A stretch of DNA of 64,000 nt. Source: Adlercreutzia equolifaciens (GTDB lineage Bacteria > Actinomycetota > Coriobacteriia > Coriobacteriales > Eggerthellaceae). The DNA is taken from positions 868,001 to 932,000 of the forward strand of contig NZ_JARFIK010000002.1 in assembly GCF_029076695.1 (NCBI RefSeq), read 5' to 3'. A model generated the notes under the pieces. It ran no database searches, was not told the DNA's origin, and saw only the letters and a list, made by a program, of their open reading frames with translations. The position numbers were made by a program, and so were the translations under genes. Positions 52,577 through 62,285 of the stretch are shown in pieces (the first letter of the stretch is position 1; every line of letters begins with the position of its first letter).

Positions 52577-53686
52577 ATGATGGATATGGACCAGTACATC
52601 GAGCGCGTGCTTGAGGCCGCGCCGTCAATGCCCGATACGCCCTTCGGCGAGCCGGTGTTTCTGCTGCCCCATTTGTATCTGGTGCGCGTGCCGTTGCCTT
52701 ACAATCCGCTGAAGGCCATCAACTCCTACTTCCTGCTTGACGACGACGGCACCACGACCATTGTCGACGTGGGCTTCAACCATCCGGACAGCGAAAAGGC
52801 CCTAAACGATGCCTTGGCAGCGCTGGGCCGCTCCTGGGACAAGGTACAGATTGTGCTTACCCACAGCCATCCCGACCACACCGGCAACCTGGATCGCATC
52901 TGGCGTCCCGGCATGCCGGTGTTCGCCAACGCCCATTCCTTCCAAGAGGTGAAGAACCTCATGGCCATGGAGGAGAACGTGTACGGTCCGCTGCTGCTGC
53001 AGGCGGCCACGCTGGAGCAGCAAAGCGAGATGGTGTTCAAGGACGGTAAGCCGAAGTTGCATGTGTCCGCCGAACTGCTTCCCTTGGAAACCTATCCTGT
53101 CATGACCTATCTCAGTGAGGGCGACGTTTTCGAGGCCGGCGGCTATCGATTTCAAGTTATTGAGACGCCGGGCCACGATGCCTGGCACATCTGTCTCTAC
53201 GAGCCCGAGGGCAAGTTCATGATTGTGGGCGATCACGTGCTCGAGCGCATTACTCCGTCGGTCAGCAGCTGGTTTCCCGCCTATAACGCTCTGGAAGAGT
53301 TCCTCGACAGCTTGGCAAAGGTGGGCGAATACGAGGCGAAGCTGATCCTCCCCGCCCATGGGAAGCCCTTCACGGGCCTGCAGGAGCGCGTGGCCTTCCT
53401 CATTGAGCACCATCACGAGCGCCTGGAGGAGATTTACCAGCTGGTAGCTGCGGGGCACGACGACATTGTGTCCATTTCGCAGAATGCCACCTGGCGCTAC
53501 CCCGATTGGCAATCGTGGCCCCTCGACCAGAAGTACTTCTCCATGGGCGAGACGCTGGCCCATCTTATCTATCTGGTGCGCGAAGGCCGCATTCTTCAGG
53601 GCATCTGCGGCTACGAGTACTATTTCCGCATGCCCTATGACCGCACGAAGTTGGCTTTGGCCCCTGTCTCACCGAGTCGGGACTAG
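52577..53686 (+). CDS. Metallo-beta-lactamase-fold hydrolase
   Basis: The 369-residue protein has the metal motif HSHPDHTGN near residues 94-102 and further His/Asp ligands (GHDAWHI near 199, GDHVLERI near 217), placing it in the MBL-fold hydrolase superfamily, close to LACTB2/glyoxalase II-like proteins. The C-terminal 100 residues are helical. AAGGAG precedes the ATG at 52577. It follows the rpsT terminator with TACAAT nearby as a possible -10. The substrate is unknown. Confidence 0.85.
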   Translation: MMDMDQYIERVLEAAPSMPDTPFGEPVFLLPHLYLVRVPLPYNPLKAINSYFLLDDDGTTTIVDVGFNHPDSEKALNDALAALGRSWDKVQIVLTHSHPDHTGNLDRIWRPGMPVFANAHSFQEVKNLMAMEENVYGPLLLQAATLEQQSEMVFKDGKPKLHVSAELLPLETYPVMTYLSEGDVFEAGGYRFQVIETPGHDAWHICLYEPEGKFMIVGDHVLERITPSVSSWFPAYNALEEFLDSLAKVGEYEAKLILPAHGKPFTGLQERVAFLIEHHHERLEEIYQLVAAGHDDIVSISQNATWRYPDWQSWPLDQKYFSMGETLAHLIYLVREGRILQGICGYEYYFRMPYDRTKLALAPVSPSRD

Positions 53687-53709
53687 GGACGCAGCGCGGA
53701 GTCTGGTGG

Positions 53710-54705
53710 CTACCGAGGACGCGGCGAAGATGCAGGCTGCCTGAGGGTGGCAATGACCCAGCTGCGGAAGGTCTCGTCGGGGTCGGAACCGCTCTTCATA
53801 GCCTGCTCGGCATCACGGGCGGAGGCCAGAGCACGGCGCAGTTCCTGGGGCGTGAAGCGACGGGCCTGGGCACGATGGTTTTTCACGCGCCAATCGGGCA
53901 AGCCCAGGGTTTTAGCCAGCATGCCGCCCTCCCCTCGCGCGTTCAGCGACTGGGCGCACATAAGCTCGCGAATGCGGCCCGTGCACAGGGCAATAAGCTG
54001 CAGCGGCGACACGGAATCCATCATGGTGAGCAAAGCCAGGCAGCGCACGAGGTTGCGATCGGCGAAGGCGTCGGTAAATGTCCACGGTTTCACCTCGGAA
54101 GTGCGTGCCACCAGCGAACGCACTTCGCGATCGGACACGGCGTCGGGACCGAGGTGCGCCAGGGCGATCTTCTTGAGTTCGCTGTCGAGGTGGACGGTGT
54201 CCTCGCCCACCAGCTCGACCAAGGTAGTGGCCGCCCCTTCGGTGAGGACAATGCCATGGGAAGTGGCCATGGCACGCACCTGCTTCGGCAGCTCCCAGCT
54301 TTTCGGCGCAGCGCAGGTGATGACGGCCTTAGCACCCACGGCGGCAACGGCTTTGTAAAGTCGGGTGTTCTTTGCCAGCTTCTCGGCCTCCAGGGCCAGC
54401 ACCGTGGTTTCATTGGGGGCTTTGAGATAAGCGATCAGGGGCTCGGTGTCGGCCTTCTTCAGTTTCTCGGTATTGCGCACGTAGACAAGCCGCAGCGGGC
54501 TGGCGAATGGCACCGTGTTGCAGGCCGAGACAATGTCCTCGCCGGTGGCTATCTCGCCATCGAATTCGTCGGAATTGAAGGCAATGTCGCCCAGTTTCTC
54601 CAGGCGGGTGCGCAGGCGCTTGATGACCGTCTCGCGCTTGAGGGCATCCTCGCCTACCACCAGGTAGGCGCCAAGGAAATCAGATTGTGGGGTCGCTTCG
54701 CTCAT
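53710..54705 (-). CDS. holA: DNA polymerase III subunit delta
   Basis: HolA opens the beta clamp within the clamp loader. The 331-residue protein has the usual start (GAYLVVGEDALKRETVIKRL near residues 11-30), the AAA+ like N-terminal domain, and the helical C-terminal collar. The comEA-comEC-holA order is conserved in Gram-positive bacteria. TACAAT (minus strand, 54713-54718) lies 7 bases before the ATG inside the end of comEC. Confidence 0.9.
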   Translation of the reverse strand: MSEATPQSDFLGAYLVVGEDALKRETVIKRLRTRLEKLGDIAFNSDEFDGEIATGEDIVSACNTVPFASPLRLVYVRNTEKLKKADTEPLIAYLKAPNETTVLALEAEKLAKNTRLYKAVAAVGAKAVITCAAPKSWELPKQVRAMATSHGIVLTEGAATTLVELVGEDTVHLDSELKKIALAHLGPDAVSDREVRSLVARTSEVKPWTFTDAFADRNLVRCLALLTMMDSVSPLQLIALCTGRIRELMCAQSLNARGEGGMLAKTLGLPDWRVKNHRAQARRFTPQELRRALASARDAEQAMKSGSDPDETFRSWVIATLRQPASSPRPR

Positions 54706-54710
54706 GGCGC

Positions 54711-57089
54711 CTATTGTACCCGATCGAGAGGCTCTTCACGCTGGGCGCGAACGGTAATCTTCTGGGCGGTAAAGGCAACGGCGACATCTCCCTGTTCATC
54801 GCTGCGAAAGACGCGCGTGTCCGTCTCCTTAAGACTCGCAAGACATTCTGGAGCAGGGTGGCCGTAGCGGTTGTCTTCGCCGACGCTGATCAGGGCGACA
54901 GAGGGAGCGAGAAGCTCAGCTGCGCCGTGGTCGAGGCTGACCCGTGATCCGTGATGGCCCACCTTGAGAACGTCGATGCCCTCAGCTGGCAGATAATCGG
55001 CCATAGCGGCCAGCTCCTCCCCTTCCGCATCGCCGCAAAAGAGCATCGACCATTCCGGTGTGCCGTCGCCGTTACCGTCGTAGGTGCACAGCAGGCCGAG
55101 GCTGTCGGCATTGCCGCCTTCATCGACAAAGCATGCAGGCCATATTACTTCCAGTTGAAAGCGACCGCAGGCAATGGTGTCGCCCACGGAAAGGCCGACC
55201 AGGGAAAGCGGGAGCCGTCCCGGAGTGTCGTTGTTGCCCGCCGCTACGAGGGCTTTGCACGAGCCACAGGAACAAGAGAGCGTCTCTTGCGCCACGAGAA
55301 CGTCCGAGAAGGAAACGACTCCCCGCAGGGGCACCAGCGAGCCGCAGTGGTCGTCATCGTGGTGACTGACGGCCACAGCGTCTAGGGCTACCACACCGTG
55401 ACGCCCCAAGGCTTCCTTAAGTTTGCGTTCCTGGTTGCCCGTATCGACGAGCAGGTTGTGACCCTGGCTGCGCAGAAGAAAGGCATCGCCCTGCCCTACG
55501 TCTAGCATGACAAGTTCATCCTGTTGAAACAGGGGGTTTACCGCCAGAACGCCAACCAGACTCAAGGCGATGACGCCTGTGGTTATCGCGGCTCTTTTCG
55601 GAGTGATGCGTGGCCACCAGAGCCAGAGCGCAACAGCGCAAAAAGCCGAAAGTGCCACCATGGTGGTAAGATCGGCAGCTACGGGAATACACCCTAAGGG
55701 AATGGCGCCAAGCAAGGTAGTGGCCGCAACAAGGGGGCGGCAGCACAATGCCGCAACCCCGATGGCGAGGGGCGCACAGGCTGGCAGCAGTAACGCCAGG
55801 GCCGTGCCGGCGAATCCGCCCAGGCAGCTGAGCGTAAAGAGCGGCGTGGCAATGACGTTGGCCAAGGGCGCCACCAGGGGCAGCTGGGCAAAAAGCGCCG
55901 CCCCGTAGGGCTGCGTCATCAAAGCCGAGGAGGCCGTGAGGGCCAGAGGATCCCCTATCAGCGTCCGCGGCCACCGTCTCTCTGTCGGAAAGCCCTCAAG
56001 CAGCAGGCGCGAAAACAGAAGAATGCCCAACGTAGAGGCTGCGGAGAGGAAAAAGGAGGCGGACAGTGCGGTGGGCACATCGAAAACGACGAAAACAACG
56101 AGGCATAAGCCCAATGCGCTGAGAGCCGAGGAGCGTCGGCGAGCGATGAAGGCCAGAAGAGCCGTGGCTGTCATGAGGGCAGCACGAAGGGCGGAAACGG
56201 GCAATCCGGTAAAGGTGACATAGGCCAAAAGAAAAAGGCCGAGCAGGGTCGATGAGGTGCGATGGCTTAAGCGAAAGGCTCCCATGAGGGCCATGACGAA
56301 AAGCGTGACCAGCGAAAGATGAGCGCCGGAAACAGCTACCAAGTGAGCGAGTCCCGTTACCTGGAAAACCTGGTAGGTCTCCTCTTCCTCCAAGGTTCGT
56401 CGGTACCCGCAGACCAATGCCTGCAGAAGCGGCGCTTCGTTCCCGCCGAATTGCGCAAGGGTGTCGAGGGCGCGCTGCCGTAGACGCACCATGCCGGATA
56501 GGCGTATTTTATCCTGGTCGATTGATGCACCGTCGAGCGTGCCAGCCAGCCCCTTGCTCCATGCCGAAGCAGCTGCTTTTGAAGAGAACGGCTTCAAGGT
56601 CCCCTTAATGCTCAGCTGGGCTCCTTGAAGCAGCTGCGCCTCGCTTTCGCCCAGGTACAGCCGTACTTTGACGCTCTCCCCGCAGTCGCTTTTGGCCTGG
56701 GCTGCGGCCTGGGCGCCAAATTGGGAGGACCGGGCATCTTCCGCAAGCGTGACAATCCATGTGCGTGGCTGATCGATCAGTTCGGCTTCTGTGCGATGGA
56801 GCGATGCCGCGCTGGCGCCGGAAACAGCCATGCCCAGCGCCACGCCCAGGATGAGCACCGCCCCTCCCGAGAGGCGCCCCCGAAGGCCGCAAAAGCCAAG
56901 CACCAGCAACAGCGCAAGAACGCCCAGTGTCGCAAGAGCAACGCAACGGCTGATGGAAACATCCTGGAGTCCCGCGTACGAACAGGCGGCCGCCGCCCAA
57001 AGGCTCAACCCCATTAAGAGCAGGGGCGGAAGCGAAGGGCGCGGCGGCCGATCTTCTTCGGTGGGAGCAAAGCGAGGGGCGGGAGCCAT
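54711..57089 (-). CDS. comEC: Competence protein ComEC/Rec2
   Basis: ComEC forms the channel for single-stranded DNA uptake. The 792-residue protein has an N-terminal DUF4131 region, a Competence domain with about eight membrane segments (about residues 220-500), and a C-terminal MBL-fold nuclease-like domain with DVGQGDAFLL near 525 and SHHDDDHCGS near 568. Its ATG is one base after the comEA stop. Full length and motif content suggest a working DNA-uptake system, although pilus genes are not in the window. Confidence 0.92.
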   Translation of the reverse strand: MAPAPRFAPTEEDRPPRPSLPPLLLMGLSLWAAAACSYAGLQDVSISRCVALATLGVLALLLVLGFCGLRGRLSGGAVLILGVALGMAVSGASAASLHRTEAELIDQPRTWIVTLAEDARSSQFGAQAAAQAKSDCGESVKVRLYLGESEAQLLQGAQLSIKGTLKPFSSKAAASAWSKGLAGTLDGASIDQDKIRLSGMVRLRQRALDTLAQFGGNEAPLLQALVCGYRRTLEEEETYQVFQVTGLAHLVAVSGAHLSLVTLFVMALMGAFRLSHRTSSTLLGLFLLAYVTFTGLPVSALRAALMTATALLAFIARRRSSALSALGLCLVVFVVFDVPTALSASFFLSAASTLGILLFSRLLLEGFPTERRWPRTLIGDPLALTASSALMTQPYGAALFAQLPLVAPLANVIATPLFTLSCLGGFAGTALALLLPACAPLAIGVAALCCRPLVAATTLLGAIPLGCIPVAADLTTMVALSAFCAVALWLWWPRITPKRAAITTGVIALSLVGVLAVNPLFQQDELVMLDVGQGDAFLLRSQGHNLLVDTGNQERKLKEALGRHGVVALDAVAVSHHDDDHCGSLVPLRGVVSFSDVLVAQETLSCSCGSCKALVAAGNNDTPGRLPLSLVGLSVGDTIACGRFQLEVIWPACFVDEGGNADSLGLLCTYDGNGDGTPEWSMLFCGDAEGEELAAMADYLPAEGIDVLKVGHHGSRVSLDHGAAELLAPSVALISVGEDNRYGHPAPECLASLKETDTRVFRSDEQGDVAVAFTAQKITVRAQREEPLDRVQ

Positions 57090-57090
57090 G

Positions 57091-57879
57091 CTAGACGCAG
57101 ATGAAATCGCGCAGGGATTCGAACTTTTTATCGCCGATCCCTGAGACGCGCTTGATGTCCTCGATGGTCTGGAAGGGACCGTTGGCCTCGCGGTCGGCGA
57201 TGATCTTGGCGGCAGTGGCTTCCCCGATGCCCGATAGCGTAACTAGCTCCTCGGCACTAGCCTGATTGATATTTACCAGGCCCGAAGAAGCAGTTGAAGA
57301 TCCTCCTCCAGCCGCCGTGGAAGCACTGCCTTCCCCGCTGGAAGACGCCGAAGGTGTCGTGGGGGCTGGGGCCTCGTCTTGAGTGGGAATGAATACCTGC
57401 TGACCATCCTCAAGGCTTGAAGCAAGATTTACTGCTGCTGTCGAGGCCTTCTTAGTAAAGCCGCCGGCGGCATCGATGGCGTCAATGATGCGAGAACCCG
57501 CTTCCAGATAGAATACGCCCGGGCTTTTCACGGCGCCGTCCACGTGGACGCAGAGGAGCGAGGCCTCAGGGAGAGGGGTATCTTCGGGTGGCGGCCCGCT
57601 GGGGGTTGGATTGCCTGCGCCGGATGCCGGGTTCTCGACAGGGGCTCCTGTGGCGGAAAGATTATTCGGGTCATCTCCCTCCCCTGCCGTCGACGCCTCC
57701 TCGGCAACGGGCTGCGTCGTTACCTCGAAATCCGAGGGGCCGAACCAGGGCCCCAAAGTCACGACACCTACGCCCACCAGGACTAAAGCCAGGGCGGCAA
57801 TGCCAAAGGCGGCAGATCGTGGTAAATCGGAAAGATGGAGGCGAGACAGCAGGCTGGTGGACTGATCTTGAAAGCTCAT
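57091..57879 (-). CDS. comEA: Competence protein ComEA
   Basis: ComEA is the membrane-anchored receptor that binds incoming double-stranded DNA. The 262-residue protein has one membrane segment (about residues 22-44), a Pro/Gly/Ser-rich linker, an SLBB domain (about 105-165), a Ser/Ala linker, and a C-terminal helix-hairpin-helix pair (VNINQASAEELVTLSGIGEA near 198-217). AAGGAG precedes the ATG at 57879; the longer frame starts inside the thiI terminator region. Confidence 0.93.
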   Translation of the reverse strand: MSFQDQSTSLLSRLHLSDLPRSAAFGIAALALVLVGVGVVTLGPWFGPSDFEVTTQPVAEEASTAGEGDDPNNLSATGAPVENPASGAGNPTPSGPPPEDTPLPEASLLCVHVDGAVKSPGVFYLEAGSRIIDAIDAAGGFTKKASTAAVNLASSLEDGQQVFIPTQDEAPAPTTPSASSSGEGSASTAAGGGSSTASSGLVNINQASAEELVTLSGIGEATAAKIIADREANGPFQTIEDIKRVSGIGDKKFESLRDFICV

Positions 57880-57982
57880 GGCAACTCCTTTGAACGCAGG
57901 GAGTGCCACGGTACGCGCCCACCGTCGCAAGAGTGTCGCCGCGAATTCGCAAGCGCGGAGCATGAGCGAAGATCGCGGAAAG

Positions 57983-58008
57983 AAAAGACCCGGCCTGAAA
58001 GCCGGGTC
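57983..58008 (-). terminator. Terminator after thiI
   Basis: GACCCGGC (57987-57994) and GCCGGGTC (58001-58008) form a perfect 8-bp stem, followed on the minus strand by TTTTCTTTCC. Confidence 0.88.
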
Positions 58009-58032
58009 GATGCACCTGAGGAATAAAAAGGG

Positions 58033-59307
58033 CTAAGCCTGGGGCGTCTCGCCTTGCGCAGCGTCTTCTTCAACGCCCATAGCTTCAGCTTTCGGCCGAC
58101 GCTTCTTTGGCGGTCGATAAGACGGACAGGCGTAATCGTGGACCTCCGCCGCATCGGCAAGCTCTTGCACCCACTGGTCAAGGGGGAAGGCCGCCTCGGC
58201 AGCTTCGACGTCGGCCAGCTTTGCATGGGTTTCCGGGTTGCGGGGCATGAAAAGCGTGCAGCAGTCGGGAGCATCCTGGGATGAGATGTCGAAGGTGCCC
58301 AACTGCTGGGCCTGGTCGATGATCTCCAGCTTGTCGGATCCGATAAGCGGTCGCAGCACCGGCAGGGTAACAGCGGCGTTAGTGGCCTTGATGTTGTCGA
58401 GAGTTTGCGAGGCCACCTGGCCCAGGCTCTCTCCCGTTACCAAGGCGCCCGCGTGCTCGCGGCGCGCAAGCTCCTCGGCAACGCGGAACATGAGACGCCG
58501 ATAAAGAATAACGCGCAGCGCCGGCGGAGCGGAGATGGAGATATCCCGCTGATAGTCGCCGAAGGGCACCACGTAGACACGGGCGATGCACCCGGTGCGC
58601 TCCAGCACCCGCGCGATGTCATCGACCAGGAACTCCGACGCATCGCTGGTTTGAGGACGCCCGGAAAAATGAACGCCAATGCACACGGCGCCGCGACGGG
58701 CCATGCGCCACAGGGCCACGGGAGAATCGATGCCCGAGGAAAGCAGGCTGACTACTGTCCCGGAGCTGCCCACGGGCAGACCGCCAATGCCACGCTCGCT
58801 GCGGGCGTAGACATAAGCGGCGTTCTGCACCACCTCAACGCCGACGGTGACGTCCTGCCCTTTCATTTGCACGCGCTTCTCAGGGAACACCTCACAGAGA
58901 ACTTCGCCGATGTCGCGGTTCATCTGCATGGAGTCGATGGGGAAATCGGTGTGGTTGCGACGGGCGGATACTTTGAAGCTCTCGAAGGCGCCCGCTTCGC
59001 CCAGGGACAGCACGGCCGCTTGCCCCATAAGCTCCATGTCGCGCTCTACCTTGAATCCGCAGGAGACGCGAGCCACACCGGGAACGCCCAGGATGGCGTC
59101 GGTGCACTGGTTGGCCACGGCCAGGCTGGTACCCTCCTTGAGGAAAACCAAAATGCGGCCGGAGATGCGATGAATGGTCACAATCGGGTAATCACGAAGA
59201 AGCGCCTCCAAGTTCTTCTGAAGGCGCTTCTCGAATACGCTGCGGTTGCGTCCCTTCAAACCAATCTCGTGGTAGTGCACGAGAATAATTCGCTGGAACT
59301 CTTCCAT
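58033..59307 (-). CDS. thiI: tRNA 4-thiouridine synthetase ThiI
   Basis: ThiI makes 4-thiouridine at position 8 of tRNA and, in some bacteria, supplies sulfur for thiazole. The 424-residue protein has the N-terminal NFLD/THUMP region (about residues 60-165) and a PP-loop ATPase (LLSSGIDSP near 187). No rhodanese domain is present, as in Bacillus, so a cysteine desulfurase must donate sulfur directly. A basic 40-residue tail follows. It abuts rpoZ. Confidence 0.9.
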   Translation of the reverse strand: MEEFQRIILVHYHEIGLKGRNRSVFEKRLQKNLEALLRDYPIVTIHRISGRILVFLKEGTSLAVANQCTDAILGVPGVARVSCGFKVERDMELMGQAAVLSLGEAGAFESFKVSARRNHTDFPIDSMQMNRDIGEVLCEVFPEKRVQMKGQDVTVGVEVVQNAAYVYARSERGIGGLPVGSSGTVVSLLSSGIDSPVALWRMARRGAVCIGVHFSGRPQTSDASEFLVDDIARVLERTGCIARVYVVPFGDYQRDISISAPPALRVILYRRLMFRVAEELARREHAGALVTGESLGQVASQTLDNIKATNAAVTLPVLRPLIGSDKLEIIDQAQQLGTFDISSQDAPDCCTLFMPRNPETHAKLADVEAAEAAFPLDQWVQELADAAEVHDYACPSYRPPKKRRPKAEAMGVEEDAAQGETPQA

Positions 59308-59568
59308 TTAGTGGTTCTTTACGTCGATGGACTCGGGATCGTAGGAGACTTCGCCGCGGGCGATCTCGTTAAAGGCCATGGACAGCGGCTTGGTGTCGGC
59401 GGCACGGGCAATTTCCACGGCCGTCTGCAGCTGGATAGCGCGATCGCGCTGGCCGCGCATCATGTCGTTGATGTCGTGGGCGCGCTTGGAGGCCAGGGCG
59501 CACAGCAGGAAGCGGTCGTTGTCGGTCTCGTTCAGCAGTACGTCGATTTTCGGTTCGATAATGCTCAT
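59308..59568 (-). CDS. rpoZ: RNA polymerase omega subunit
   Basis: The 86-residue omega subunit helps assemble RNA polymerase. It shows the typical LLNETDNDRFLLCALASKRA (residues 11-30) and the later REINDM-like helix. It follows gmk by 18 bases and abuts thiI. gmk-rpoZ is conserved in actinobacteria. Confidence 0.92.
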   Translation of the reverse strand: MSIIEPKIDVLLNETDNDRFLLCALASKRAHDINDMMRGQRDRAIQLQTAVEIARAADTKPLSMAFNEIARGEVSYDPESIDVKNH

Positions 59569-59586
59569 AGGTTGGCAGTCCTCTAA

Positions 59587-60150
59587 CTATTTTTCGGCGG
59601 TTTCGTTCACGTAAGCAACAAGCTGACGAGTGGCCTCGTCAAGATCGTCATTTACCAGCCGAATATCATACTCCATTTTGTGGGAAAGTTCCACCACGGC
59701 GGTGTCCATGCGCTTTTGCACGGCCTCATCGGTCTCCGTGCCGCGGCCGCGCAGGCGTCGCTCGAGCTCTTCCAAAGAAGGAGGCTCGATAAACACCAGG
59801 TGGGCCTCGGGCATTTTCTCCTTGACTTGAAGAGCGCCCTGCACCTCGATTTCAAGGATGACCTGCTTGCCCGCGGCCATTTCGCGCTCGACGGAAGCCC
59901 GGGGCGTTCCGTAGCAGTTGTCAGAGTAGGTGGCCCACTCGAGAAAACCACCCTCATCAGCCAGGGAGAGGAATTCCTCTTTCGTCATAAAATAATAGCT
60001 AACGCCCTCTTCCTCTCCGGGACGAGGGCGCCGCGTGGTGGCAGAAACGGAAACCCAGGTATCAGGCACCTCCTCCACCAAACGGGCAATGAGTGTTCCC
60101 TTGCCGGTTCCTGAAGGACCGCTGATGACGAATAGATTTCCGGTTCTCAT
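59587..60150 (-). CDS. gmk: Guanylate kinase
   Basis: Gmk phosphorylates GMP. The 187-residue enzyme has the P-loop GPSGTGKGT near residues 11-19, the GMP-binding Arg/Tyr region (RRPRPGE) near 41-47, and RRLRGRGTE near 136. It follows mihF by 24 bases. Confidence 0.95.
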   Translation of the reverse strand: MRTGNLFVISGPSGTGKGTLIARLVEEVPDTWVSVSATTRRPRPGEEEGVSYYFMTKEEFLSLADEGGFLEWATYSDNCYGTPRASVEREMAAGKQVILEIEVQGALQVKEKMPEAHLVFIEPPSLEELERRLRGRGTETDEAVQKRMDTAVVELSHKMEYDIRLVNDDLDEATRQLVAYVNETAEK

Positions 60151-60174
60151 GTATTCCTTTGCTTGGATGGGATG

Positions 60175-60486
60175 CTATTTGGCCAGACGCTGGAGCAAAG
60201 CCTCGCGCTGACGCTCGCCAATACCGCGAATGCGGCGGCTCTCGGCAATCTGCAGCTCTTTCATGATGCGCTCGGCCTTGGCCTTGCCGTAGCCCGGCAG
60301 CGTCTCAATGAGCGTCGAGATTTTCATGCGCCCCACGACGGGATCGTCGCGCATGTCGAGCACCTGGGCAACGGTCAGTTTGCCGGTTTTCAGCTCCTCG
60401 CGGACTTGAGCGCGCTTGATGCGCGCAGCCTTAGCCTTCTCCAAGGCTTCGGCGCGGGCCTCAGGACTGAGTTCGGGGATAGCCAT
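60175..60486 (-). CDS. mihF: Integration host factor, actinobacterial type
   Basis: mIHF is a small DNA-binding protein used in nucleoid structure and phage integration in actinobacteria. The 103-residue protein carries the conserved helix-two-turn-helix (IETLPGYGKAKAERIMKELQ, near 61-80) and the basic C-terminus RRIRGIGERQREALL. The ATG at 60486 has AAGGAG upstream. It lies between pyrF and gmk, its standard place. Confidence 0.95.
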   Translation of the reverse strand: MAIPELSPEARAEALEKAKAARIKRAQVREELKTGKLTVAQVLDMRDDPVVGRMKISTLIETLPGYGKAKAERIMKELQIAESRRIRGIGERQREALLQRLAK

Positions 60487-60519
60487 GGTTTTGTTCTCCT
60501 TCCGGTTTGGGCTGCCGAA

Positions 60520-60554
60520 ATAGTACCATGCATTGATGACGAAAAACACGTCAT
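60520..60554 (-). promoter_or_regulatory. mihF promoter region with inverted repeat
   Basis: TACTAT on the minus strand (60520-60525) is a candidate -10. Just upstream ATGACG-N7-CGTCAT (60536-60554) is a perfect inverted repeat overlapping where the -35 would be. Confidence 0.45.
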
Positions 60555-60609
60555 TTGTCGTGAATCATTAAAACTTAAAGGAATTTGCTCACTTGCATTA
60601 TTCTAAAAA

Positions 60610-61350
60610 TTACCTGGATGCACGGGCAAGTTCTTCGACAATAGCGTCAAAAGCGGCCTCAGGGTCGGGTGCCTCAGTGATGGGGCGACCTATGACAATA
60701 TGCGACGCGCCGGCAGCGAAGGCCTGAGCGGGCGTGGCAACACGGCTTTGATCCCCCAGGTCAGCCCCGGCGGGACGAACGCCTGGCGTGACGATATAGG
60801 CCTCAGGCCCCAATAGCTCGCGCAGCTTCGCAGCCTCTTGCGGCGAGGCCACTACGCCGGCAATACCCGCCTCCTTGGCCTGCTCGGCCAAGGCTAGCAC
60901 CTGCTCGGGCAGCGGGCGCGTTACGCCGGTCTCTGCCAGGGCCTCGGGACTCATGGAGGTGAGTACGGTAATGCCCAAGGTGGCGGGCACGTCTCCGCCG
61001 TATTCCGCAGCTCCAGCCTCGGCGCCGCGCTGGGCCGCTTCCATCATGGCACGACCGCCCACCGTATGCATGGTGATCATGTCGGCGCCGCTGGCGGCCG
61101 CCGAGCGCGCGGCTCCCTCCACCTGGTGCGGAATGTCGTGGAACTTCAAATCCAGAAAGACGTTGAAGCCACGGCGCTTGAACATCTTCACAATGGCGGG
61201 GCCCTCGGCGTAGTAGAGCGTCATGCCGATTTTCAGCCACTTGGCTTTGCCGGCCAGCTTGTCGGCTAGGGCAATAGCCTCCCAGGCATCGCAGTCGAGG
61301 GCGACAATGACGCGGTCGGCGGCAGGTTGGGAATCGAATGCAGTTAGCAC
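60610..61350 (-). CDS. pyrF: Orotidine 5'-phosphate decarboxylase
   Basis: PyrF makes UMP from OMP. The 246-residue enzyme has the catalytic DLKFHDIP near residues 63-70 and PGVRPAG near 188-194. Coding begins with GTG at 61350, with GGAGG six bases ahead; the start overlaps the end of pyrD by 7 bases. It is the last gene of the pyrimidine cluster here. Confidence 0.94.
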   Translation of the reverse strand: MLTAFDSQPAADRVIVALDCDAWEAIALADKLAGKAKWLKIGMTLYYAEGPAIVKMFKRRGFNVFLDLKFHDIPHQVEGAARSAAASGADMITMHTVGGRAMMEAAQRGAEAGAAEYGGDVPATLGITVLTSMSPEALAETGVTRPLPEQVLALAEQAKEAGIAGVVASPQEAAKLRELLGPEAYIVTPGVRPAGADLGDQSRVATPAQAFAAGASHIVIGRPITEAPDPEAAFDAIVEELARASR

Positions 61351-62276
61351 TGAAGTCCTCCGATCAGCTCGTTGACATCGGCTACGCCCTGCTCTTCGCA
61401 GTAGGCGATGATGCCGTTGATAACGTCCACCGTGGCGGTGGGGTTCATGAAGTTGGCGGTGCCCACGGCCACCGCGGTAGCGCCGGCCAGCATAAACTCG
61501 ATGGCGTCCTCGCCGGTGGTGATGCCGCCCATGCCCAAAATGGGCACCGACACGGCCCCGGCGCACTGCCACACCATGCGCAAGGCCACAGGCTTGACAG
61601 CCGGACCCGAGAAGCCGCCCACCACGCGAGCCAGCTTGGGCTTGCGGGTGCGCGCATCAACGGCCATGCCAAGAAGCGTGTTGATAAGCGAAATGGCATC
61701 GGCGCCGGCAGCCTCGGCAGCCCGGGCAATCTCCGCCACGTCGGTGACGTTGGGGGTGAGCTTCACAATGAGCGGGCGCTTCGTGGCGGCGCGGCACATC
61801 CCTACCACCTTTTCCACGCTGGGAACATGGCAGCCCATGGTCATGCCGCCGGCGTCCACGTTCGGGCAGGAGATGTTTACCTCGTAGGCATCCACAGGAG
61901 CCTCTTCCAAGGCCTCGATGACCTGCACGTACTCGTCGAAGCTGTGGCCGGACACATTTACGATGGTGGTAGCGCCGATGCTCTGCAGCCAGGGCAGCTC
62001 GTCGGCCTTGAGGTGCGCAACGCCGGGGTTCTGAAGACCGATGGAGTTCAGCATGCCCGAGGCCGTCTCGGCAATGCGCGGCGTGGCATTACCCTCCCAG
62101 CCATGGAGCGAGACGCCCTTGGTGGTGACGGCGCCCAAGGTGGCCACGTCGACGAAATCGTGGTATTCCTTGCCCGCGCCGAAAGTGCCTGAAGCGACAG
62201 TGACCGGATTCTTCATGGCCAGGCCGCCCAGGTTCACTGCCAGCTTGACTGAAGTTTCTTGGGGTTTCATTGTCAT
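61344..62276 (-). CDS. pyrD: Dihydroorotate dehydrogenase B, catalytic subunit
   Basis: The 310-residue type 1B enzyme oxidises dihydroorotate with FMN and passes electrons through PyrK to NAD. The catalytic [11 protein letters not shown] motif with its cysteine is near residues 135-145, and [10 protein letters not shown] near 194. GGAGG precedes the ATG. Pairing with PyrK identifies the NAD-linked type. Confidence 0.95.
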   Translation of the reverse strand: MTMKPQETSVKLAVNLGGLAMKNPVTVASGTFGAGKEYHDFVDVATLGAVTTKGVSLHGWEGNATPRIAETASGMLNSIGLQNPGVAHLKADELPWLQSIGATTIVNVSGHSFDEYVQVIEALEEAPVDAYEVNISCPNVDAGGMTMGCHVPSVEKVVGMCRAATKRPLIVKLTPNVTDVAEIARAAEAAGADAISLINTLLGMAVDARTRKPKLARVVGGFSGPAVKPVALRMVWQCAGAVSVPILGMGGITTGEDAIEFMLAGATAVAVGTANFMNPTATVDVINGIIAYCEEQGVADVNELIGGLQC

Positions 62277-62285
62277 AGCGGCCTC

